This document shows, piece by piece, positions 36,446 to 42,048 of a DNA stretch of 42,048 nt (position 1 is the first letter of the stretch; the number at the start of each line of letters is the position of its first letter). A program made the translations under genes and the position numbers. Below the pieces are notes generated by a model. It had not been told where the DNA came from, made no database searches, and was given only the letters and a program-made list of their open reading frames with translations. Origin of the DNA: an uncultured Oscillospiraceae bacterium (GTDB lineage: Bacteria; Bacillota; Clostridia; Oscillospirales; Oscillospiraceae); contig CATLAL010000023.1 of NCBI GenBank assembly GCA_949878425.1, positions 1-42,048 on the forward strand. The letters run 5' to 3'.

Positions 36446-38155
36446 AAGATAGATCTCCCCGTCTACCAGCGCGGCGGAGAACTGCCTGGTCTCATACTCC
36501 AGGCGCAGGCTGGCCTCCCCAATATTCAGCACCGTCCCCGGATAAGCTAAACCGCAGGAGAGCCGGCCGCCCTCCTGGAACCGGTCGTTCCGATCTGCCT
36601 GTCTGAGCAGCTCGATGTCCTTGTCAAACTGGTCCAGCTTCAGCTTGGCCACCGAGCATTTCATCCGCAGGGTGGAGAGCCGGCTGGTCCGGGCGGGGCT
36701 GTCCGGCTGCTGCTCCGTCTGCTCCAGGCTCTCCGTCAGATCCCGAATCTCCCGCAGCAGGTTTTCCCGCTCAAAATCCGCGCAGGGCATTCCGCCCAAA
36801 TCAATCGTGGTCTGCCGCTCGGATCGGGACCCCACGACGCTGGCGCTGACCTCCTGTGCGGCCCGGATGCGTCCGCCCAGGATGGTCCCCCGGCCGGAAC
36901 GAACCTGCACGGTTCCGTCGCTGTACACATCGCAGTTGATGATACAGTCCGCCTGCAAGTTTTCCCGGGCGTAAACGCTGCAATTTTCCAGATACTTGGC
37001 AAAAATGCCTCTCTGGGCCATAAGTACAGCCTGACTGTTGCCCACTACGCCCTTTGCCACCACTACGTCGCCGCCAGCCTCCACCGAGGCGGCCTCCACC
37101 AGGCCGTCTACAGTCACGTTTCCCATCGCCCGCACAGAAAATCCGCTTGTGACGTCCCCCTGAATATGGACGTCGCCCAGAAAATTGATATTTCCGGTGG
37201 AGAAGTCCACATCTCCGCCAATCTCCAGCACGGGCTTGACCTGGAAGCAGCGGCTGATAAACTCCACATGGCCGGCCCGGGTGGCTACCAGAGCGCTGCC
37301 GTCCTCGTTGAGCTCCGTATTGCGCCCTTTGGGTGCGCTGGCAGGCCTGCCGTCTTTGGCGGGAATCGCCTGGCCCAGCACGGTGGTCCCCGGTGTGCCG
37401 GCCAGGGAGGGGACGATCTCGCAGATCGTCTCTCCCTCCTCCACGTTCTGCACCAGGTTGAGGGAGGTGTAGTCCACCTGGTCGAATTCGTCCACTACGA
37501 TCTCGCGGACGATCTCCCGCCTGAAGCGGTCAATGATGCCGCCGTCCCGCCCGTGAATCGGAGGGGTTCCCCTGGCGATCAGAAACAGGCGGAAATACCG
37601 GTCCCGCTGCTCCGGCAGGCTGCCCAGCAGCTCCTCGTCAATGCCGAAGGATACCCGGGCCCCGTCCAGAGCGCGACGGATCATCTGCGTATCCAGCTCC
37701 CTGCCCGCGCCGACCGGCGGATAGACCAGAAGCCAGGCGGTCAGCTGGTTCCGCGTAATGAACACCGTGGGCAGCGCGTCCATAGCAGGAGGCTCCTCCT
37801 CCCCCTTGGGGAGGGCCTGGGCGATGCGCTGGTTGGCCGAGGTGGTCACGGCCAGACGCAGCCTGGGCAGCTCCCGCTCCGCCTCCTCCGGCGTCAGAGG
37901 CTCCGGCTGGGCCGAGAGGCACAGCTTCGGAGCGGGTCCGAAGCCCGCCTCGTCCAGACGCAGGCTCCACAGCCGGTGCAGAGCGTGCTCCGGAGGCAGA
38001 TCCAGCCGGGCCGGGCCGGCGGCCGCCGGAGCTGCCCCGGTGCGCTCCGGCTCCAGGGGCTGTTCAGCCAGCGGGCCCTCCACCGGCTGTTCCGTCTCCG
38101 GCTTTTCCGCGCTGCCGCCAAAAAGCCGGGACAGGAAGGAATCCTTCAGCGCCAT
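36440..38155 (-). CDS. fapA: FapA-family (DUF342) beta-solenoid protein
   Basis: 571 residues from ATG 38155. A long Pro/Glu-rich start (residues 15-50) and a poorly conserved N-terminal domain are followed by the DUF342 core: GTPGTTVLGQAIPAKDG, EGETICEI, and a right-handed beta-helix (DVDFSTGNINFLGDVHIQGD, GNVTVDGLVEAASVEAGGDVVV). A C-terminal coiled coil lies around ESLEQTEQQ and KLKLDQFDKDIELLRQ. FapA proteins are polymerising or surface-sensing scaffold proteins; the named S. aureus-type FapR is unrelated. No flagellar genes are near. Single gene with its own promoter. Confidence 0.85.
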   Translation of the reverse strand: MALKDSFLSRLFGGSAEKPETEQPVEGPLAEQPLEPERTGAAPAAAGPARLDLPPEHALHRLWSLRLDEAGFGPAPKLCLSAQPEPLTPEEAERELPRLRLAVTTSANQRIAQALPKGEEEPPAMDALPTVFITRNQLTAWLLVYPPVGAGRELDTQMIRRALDGARVSFGIDEELLGSLPEQRDRYFRLFLIARGTPPIHGRDGGIIDRFRREIVREIVVDEFDQVDYTSLNLVQNVEEGETICEIVPSLAGTPGTTVLGQAIPAKDGRPASAPKGRNTELNEDGSALVATRAGHVEFISRCFQVKPVLEIGGDVDFSTGNINFLGDVHIQGDVTSGFSVRAMGNVTVDGLVEAASVEAGGDVVVAKGVVGNSQAVLMAQRGIFAKYLENCSVYARENLQADCIINCDVYSDGTVQVRSGRGTILGGRIRAAQEVSASVVGSRSERQTTIDLGGMPCADFERENLLREIRDLTESLEQTEQQPDSPARTSRLSTLRMKCSVAKLKLDQFDKDIELLRQADRNDRFQEGGRLSCGLAYPGTVLNIGEASLRLEYETRQFSAALVDGEIYLI

Positions 38156-38205
38156 ACCTGTCCGCACCTCCTCATATCCGCTCCAGCAAATTATATGTCA
38201 ACCTT

Positions 38206-38234
38206 ATTATACTCCAACTAAAACTAAGTAGCAA
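38206..38234 (-). promoter_or_regulatory. fapA: Promoter of fapA
   Basis: Minus strand: TTGCTA, 17 bases, TATAAT, 50 bases before ATG 38155. Another TTGACA directly before a second TATAAT lies downstream but has no usable spacing. Confidence 0.6.
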
Positions 38235-38276
38235 GAGAAAATTTCCTCTTCCGATAATTTCCTGTTAAAGAGGGGC

Positions 38277-38338
38277 TTGACAAACAACCGTATTACCCGT
38301 ATAATACGGTTAAACTGTACTATTCAAATAATACAGTT
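38277..38338 (+). promoter_or_regulatory. Consensus promoter with two palindromic operators
   Basis: TTGACA, exactly 17 bases, TATAAT (38277-38305). An inverted repeat CCGTATTA / TAATACGG (38288-38309) covers the -10. A second palindrome of the ACTGTA...TACAGT type (38314-38338) covers the start site. Both are likely binding sites for the GntR/YtrA regulator encoded next, so tight autorepression of a strong promoter is expected. Confidence 0.8.
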
Positions 38339-38356
38339 CAGGAAGGGGGCGGCGGC

Positions 38357-38755
38357 TTGGTCTCTTTTGAACACCTGACCTTGGGGGACGACGGGCCCAT
38401 CTACCGTCAGATCATCCGCTTTGTGCAGCGGGGGATTGTGGCGGGGGCCATCCGGGCGGGTGACGAGATGCCCTCCCGGCGGGCCCTGTCGGCCCTTCTG
38501 GGGGTGAACCCCAACACCATCCAAAAGGCCTGCCGGCTGCTGGAGGAGGAGGGGCTGATCCAGTCCCGGTCCGGCGCGAAGAGCTATGTATCCGCGGAGC
38601 CGGAGCTGGTGGAGCGGGTCCGCTCTCAGCTGCTGGCGGAGGACGCCCGGCGTCTGGTGGAGGCCCTGCGCCAGACCGGGGCCTCCAAGGAGGACTGCAT
38701 GGCGCTTTTCCAGAGGATCTGGGACGAATCGGAGAGAGGAGCGGAGAACGAATGA
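38357..38755 (+). CDS. GntR-family (YtrA subfamily) regulator
   Basis: 132 residues, starting at TTG 38357, seven bases after GGAAGGGGG. N-terminal winged helix (IYRQIIRFVQRGIVAGAIRAGDEMPSRRALSALLGVNPNTIQKACRLLEEEGLI) and a short helical C-terminus (about 45 residues) typical of YtrA-type repressors. These control ABC transporters in response to cell-wall antibiotics. It overlaps the next gene by four bases (ATGA). It most likely binds the two operators at 38288-38338. Confidence 0.9.
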   Translation: MVSFEHLTLGDDGPIYRQIIRFVQRGIVAGAIRAGDEMPSRRALSALLGVNPNTIQKACRLLEEEGLIQSRSGAKSYVSAEPELVERVRSQLLAEDARRLVEALRQTGASKEDCMALFQRIWDESERGAENE

Positions 38756-39471
38756 GGAAGCATCTGGCGGTCCTGGCCCTGTGGGCCAGGCTGAAGCTGG
38801 GGAAGGTTTTCGGGCTGTTGGTCCTGATGGCGGTCTTTGAGGCGGCGCTTTTCGGCGGGCGGCTGCTGCGCGCCGGGGAGGACCCGCCGCTGCTGGAGGA
38901 TCTGCTGTGGGGGATCTCCATCCTCTGCGCCGCAACGTTTCTCGCCGTCTTTGCCCTGCTCTGCTGGGAGCCGGGGGAGCGGAGGTACACCCTGGGGCGG
39001 CTATCCGTCTCCGAGGAGGCGGTGGTGCTGTGGAGCGCGGCCTGCAACAGCGTGTGCCTGCTGGCCCTCTGGGCGGTGCAGACGGCGGCGGCGTTGGCGC
39101 TCTGTGCCTGGTACGCCGCCAGCCTGCCGCCGGAGTACGCCAGCGGCCAGACTCTGTTTCTGGCCTTCTACCGTCTGGAGTTTCTCCACGGCCTGCTACC
39201 TCTGGCGGACTGGGGCGTCTATCTGCGCAACCTGTTTCTCGCGCTGGCGCTGGGCTTCGGCGCGGCGGTGCAGCCCTACCGGTACCGCCGCAGCGGCAAG
39301 CTCCCCCTGCTGCCCGCGGCTCTGGCGGCGGCCACGGTGGTGCTCTTTCCCCAGGAGACGGCGAATTTTCAGGATAACCTCACCCTGCTGCTTCTGGCCC
39401 TGCTTCTGCTGGTCCGGTACGGCGGGTATCTGATCCAGGGAAGGAGGGGGATGCCGGATGAGGCGGCTTGA
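38752..39471 (+). CDS. ABC-operon membrane protein (permease-like), six to seven helices
   Basis: 239 residues. About six hydrophobic segments (near 17-32, 53-73, 97-121, 160-176, 184-199 and 206-223) with basic loops (YRYRRSGK). No periplasmic-binding or known permease signature. Position between YtrA-type regulator and ATPase suggests one of two permease halves. Leu- and Ala-rich composition; no family recognised by eye. Overlaps neighbours on both sides (four and 14 bases), so expression is coupled. Confidence 0.75.
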   Translation: MRKHLAVLALWARLKLGKVFGLLVLMAVFEAALFGGRLLRAGEDPPLLEDLLWGISILCAATFLAVFALLCWEPGERRYTLGRLSVSEEAVVLWSAACNSVCLLALWAVQTAAALALCAWYAASLPPEYASGQTLFLAFYRLEFLHGLLPLADWGVYLRNLFLALALGFGAAVQPYRYRRSGKLPLLPAALAAATVVLFPQETANFQDNLTLLLLALLLLVRYGGYLIQGRRGMPDEAA

Positions 39472-39940
39472 CTGGGAGGCCCTGGCCCCTCTGGGCCAGG
39501 ACGGGCGGCGGACCGCCCGGCGGATCGGTCTCTGCCTGGGGCTCTCCACCCTCTGGGGGCTGTGCCAATTCCTGGCCAGCTTCCTGGACGCCCGGCAGAC
39601 GGTGCTGTGGGCCGCCAGGCTGGGGGAGCGCTTCCCCATGCCGTCCTTTGCCGCTCTGCTGAGCCGCACTATGCTGGGCTTTGAAATTCTGGCGGTTTTT
39701 CTGCCCCTGGCGGCGGCGGGAAACTACCTCTCCCACTATCTGGAGACCCGCAGCATCTATCTCATGCGCCGCCTGCCGGACCGGCGGGACCTGTGGCGGC
39801 GGTGCCTGGCCCTGCCGGCGGCGGGGCTGCTGGGGGGCGTCGTATTGGCCCTGGCGCTGCTGGGACTGTTTCTCGCCGTCTACCGGCTGTGCACCCCCTG
39901 GGAGCTGACTGCGGGGGGAGCCTGGTGGGGAATGCAATGA
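39458..39940 (+). CDS. ABC-operon membrane protein, three helices
   Basis: 160 residues with about three hydrophobic segments (near 23-41, 72-90, 119-142) and arginine-rich loops (RRLPDRRDLWRR). It begins 14 bases inside the previous gene and ends 14 bases before the ATPase gene. A small second permease half or accessory subunit of the transporter is likely. The segment YLSHYLETRSIYLMRRLP is reminiscent of short loops in ABC-2-type permeases, but that is only a resemblance. Confidence 0.7.
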   Translation: MRRLDWEALAPLGQDGRRTARRIGLCLGLSTLWGLCQFLASFLDARQTVLWAARLGERFPMPSFAALLSRTMLGFEILAVFLPLAAAGNYLSHYLETRSIYLMRRLPDRRDLWRRCLALPAAGLLGGVVLALALLGLFLAVYRLCTPWELTAGGAWWGMQ

Positions 39941-39953
39941 GGAGGGAATCGCT

Positions 39954-40709
39954 ATGCTGGAGTTAAAAAATCTGTACAAAGACTACCGCGCCGGGCACAT
40001 CAGCCCCCAAAAGGCCCTGGACGGTGTGAGCGTCGCCATCGGCCCAGGGGAGATCGTGGGTCTCTTCGGGGAGAACGGCGCGGGTAAGACCACGCTGATG
40101 AAATGTATTCTGGGCCTTATCCGCTACAGGGGGGAGGTCCTGCTGGACGGGGAGCCCGTCACCCGGCGAAACATCGCCCGGCTCTCCTTCGCCACCTGTG
40201 AGCACTCTTTCTTCCCCGCCCTCACGGCGGAGGGACACAGGGACTTCTACCGGATGCACTTCCCCCGCTGGCGGGAGAAGCGGTTCCGGGCCCTGCTGGA
40301 GTTCTTTTCCCTGCCCGCCAACCGGGCTCTGCGCCACTTCTCCACCGGCCAGAAGAACCAGTTCGAGGTGATATTGGCACTCAGCCAGGGGGCGGACTAT
40401 ATCCTCATGGACGAGCCCTTCGCGGGAAACGACCTCTTCAACCGGGAGGACTTCTACAAGGTGCTGCTGGGCATCCTGGAGCCCACGGAGACGGTGGTCC
40501 TCTCCACCCACCTGCTGGAGGAGGTGGAACGCTTTGTGAGCCGGGCCCTGCTGCTGCGGAGGGGGAAGCTGGTGGGGGACGCCTCCACATTGGACCTGGA
40601 GGAGCGGGGCGGGAGCCTCACGGCCTACGTGAAGGAGACCTATGGGTATGAGCCGGACCGGGTCAGCCGGGCCCTGGATCGGCTCACGGAGGGAGAGGAG
40701 GAGCCATGA
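39954..40709 (+). CDS. ABC transporter ATP-binding protein
   Basis: 251 residues. Walker A GENGAGKTT (39-47), Walker B YILMDEPF (149-156), D-loop-like GNDLFNRED and switch histidine VVLSTHLLEE are present. The signature reads FSTGQKNQ at 129-136 instead of LSGGQ: Gly-Gly is Thr-Gly. The Q-loop region lacks the usual glutamine (CEHSFFPALTAEGH). This pattern is typical of YtrB/EcsA-like exporter ATPases. It powers the transporter of the two membrane proteins upstream. Ribosome binding site GAGGAGG. Overlaps the next gene (ATGA). Confidence 0.9.
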   Translation: MLELKNLYKDYRAGHISPQKALDGVSVAIGPGEIVGLFGENGAGKTTLMKCILGLIRYRGEVLLDGEPVTRRNIARLSFATCEHSFFPALTAEGHRDFYRMHFPRWREKRFRALLEFFSLPANRALRHFSTGQKNQFEVILALSQGADYILMDEPFAGNDLFNREDFYKVLLGILEPTETVVLSTHLLEEVERFVSRALLLRRGKLVGDASTLDLEERGGSLTAYVKETYGYEPDRVSRALDRLTEGEEEP

Positions 40710-42031
40710 AACGAAGCCTTACAGCTCTCTGCCTCGCGGCGGCTTTGACCCTTGGGACCCTGGCCGGGGCCCACCTGTGGGTCAACGCCGCCCGGGACCG
40801 GCTGGCCCTCCGGGAGACCGTGCTAGCCGGCGACAGCGCCGCCGCGGCCGGCGTCACAGCCGCCTACCGCCTCTGGGACGCGGACGGCCACCTCTCCTGG
40901 GAGACCGCCTTCACCCCCGGCGGGACGCCGGAGACCGTATTCCGCTTTGACCCGGAGCGGCAGGAGCCGGACATGTCCTGGGCCTTCCAGCCCTATGGGG
41001 AGCTGAACTACAGCCTCTCCTCCATCGGCATCCAGAGCTACACCGGCCTGGTGCTGCCGGAGTCCGGGGAGGAGCCGGTGGTGGCGTTGGCCTACGGGGT
41101 CCAGGAGCGCACCAGCCCCGGGGAAACCCGGACGGAGACGGTCCCCATGGACGGCTACAGCCCCTACTATCCCCTTCTTTTCAGTGGCCGGTGGCAGGGC
41201 CTGTCCGACTCCTTTGACTCCTCCTCCAATGGGTATCTCTCCCACTATTTCCGCATCCCGGTGCCGCCGGAGCAGACCATAGAGGTATCTGTCACCAAGG
41301 ACGATTCCGGCGCGGTAACGGCGGTGAGCGCCCAGTTCAGCCAGGACATGCCCGCCCTGTGGAGCGGGAGCGCGGTGTGCCCGGAGGGGATCTACCTGGT
41401 GGCCGGGGCGCCGACGGCGGACGGGACCGACGCCCTGGAGTGCCCCGACGGACCCGGCGTCCACTTCATCCCCTGCCGGGAGGACGACTGCCCCTGGTTC
41501 GACCTGTCCGGCCTCCGGCTCTTCTACCCGGCGGAGCACGCCTTGGGCCTCCGGCTGGGCGAGGACGGCCGGCTGCTGCTCTACACCCGGGAGGAGGGCA
41601 AGCTGGCGCTGACCGTGCTGGACCGGGAGACCGGGGAGGCCCTGGAGCGGCTGGAGCTGCTGGAGATGGGGGAGGAGGAGACCCTCCTGGACCCCATTGA
41701 CAGTGGCCCCCTCCACCTGGCGGTCCTCTCCGGCGGAGCCTTCTGCCTGGTCCAGGAGGAGGAGGGGCGCGCGGTCCCCGTGCTGACCGGCTCCCTGGAC
41801 CAGGAGGAGGACGCTCTGCGCCGGCTCATCCTCCGCAGCCAGGCCCTGGCCTGGGACGGGGCGCGGATGGTCTGGGGGACCTGCGACTGGTACGGCGCGG
41901 ATCTGGGGGTGTGGGACGCCCAGGGACTGCAATTTCTGGCCCGGTACGAGCCCGGACCGGCCTGGGACTCCGGCTGGCCCCCCTCCATCTACAGCCAGGG
42001 CGCCGCGCCGCTGTCCCTCTCCTTTGGGTAA
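40706..42031 (+). CDS. Large exported protein of the ABC operon, unknown function
   Basis: 441 residues. A signal or anchor helix (about 4-23: ALCLAAALTLGTLAGAHLWV) is followed by an exported domain with many beta-strand-like stretches and acidic, Pro/Gly-rich loops. A WD-like pattern (ALAWDGARMVWGTCDWYGADLGVWDAQGLQFLARYEPG) near the end and a LLLYTREEGKLALTVLDRETGEALERL block are typical of beta-propeller blades. It overlaps the ATPase gene by four bases and ends the operon at the window's right edge. It could be an extracytoplasmic sensor or chaperone of the transporter, as in Ytr-type operons; no family is recognised. Confidence 0.7.
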   Translation: MKRSLTALCLAAALTLGTLAGAHLWVNAARDRLALRETVLAGDSAAAAGVTAAYRLWDADGHLSWETAFTPGGTPETVFRFDPERQEPDMSWAFQPYGELNYSLSSIGIQSYTGLVLPESGEEPVVALAYGVQERTSPGETRTETVPMDGYSPYYPLLFSGRWQGLSDSFDSSSNGYLSHYFRIPVPPEQTIEVSVTKDDSGAVTAVSAQFSQDMPALWSGSAVCPEGIYLVAGAPTADGTDALECPDGPGVHFIPCREDDCPWFDLSGLRLFYPAEHALGLRLGEDGRLLLYTREEGKLALTVLDRETGEALERLELLEMGEEETLLDPIDSGPLHLAVLSGGAFCLVQEEEGRAVPVLTGSLDQEEDALRRLILRSQALAWDGARMVWGTCDWYGADLGVWDAQGLQFLARYEPGPAWDSGWPPSIYSQGAAPLSLSFG

Positions 42032-42048
42032 GGAAAATGAATAATCAT

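Noticed and set aside
1..42048. tRNA, rRNA or replication-origin features
   Set aside because: I looked for GGTTCGAATC-type T-loops with acceptor stems, rRNA signatures and DnaA-box clusters and saw none that I could support.

Overview
The window reads as chromosomal DNA of a GC-rich, endospore-lineage Clostridia member, most like gut Oscillospiraceae (Flavonifractor/Intestinimonas type). The reasons are low-GC-style -35/-10 promoters in a high-GC background, a T-box riboswitch, a spore-type LysM-GH18 enzyme, XpaC/TelA, ECF sigma and YtrA-type regulation, and class A RNase P. This is an inference from gene content, not a database match.

Bases 1-9400 are accessory DNA. The window opens with the tail of a siderophore-binding protein, two small membrane proteins and a two-component locus whose response regulator is cut in half. 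From about 3060 to 9340 almost every gene is a fragment of an integrative conjugative element (VirB4-like ATPase, TrbL/VirB6-like protein, PAPS-reductase-like protein, sortase-like protein, a surface-anchor tail, an IS1182-like transposase in two pieces, a large serine recombinase). The fragments abut at sharp junctions. Intact within it are a flavodoxin-family gene and an HTH/SLOG gene pair. That pair lies between inverted copies of one IS end. An orphan leader-peptide attenuator has lost the gene it controlled.

Bases 9465-22340 are core-like. They hold an aldo/keto reductase with a TetR regulator, a sugar nucleotidyltransferase, an EFR1-type flavodoxin/ferredoxin protein, a bactofilin with a membrane-anchored GH19-like lytic enzyme, and a DHH phosphoesterase. 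The DHH gene follows an 890-residue zinc-ribbon/repeat/KAP-like protein with a broken Walker A motif. Divergent from the KAP gene is an XpaC-TelA-TPM operon. I regard this divergent cluster as the best candidate for an undescribed envelope-associated system.

Bases 22433-30461 hold a methionine T-box with metNIQ, a hairpin-rich intergenic repeat, the LysM-GH18 protein, rnpB on the minus strand, a lipoprotein barnase with its barstar, and an ECF sigma factor with an unusual VNG-repeat protein.

Bases 30469-36378 form a MurNAc salvage locus (RpiR regulator, murQ, MurP-like PTS permease, mupG), then a MITE-like element and a Cof-type HAD phosphatase. Bases 36440-42031 hold fapA on the minus strand and a YtrA-regulated ABC operon ending in a large exported protein of unknown function. 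Most core genes are in short operons with overlapping stops and starts, and many transcription units have recognisable promoters and hairpin terminators.
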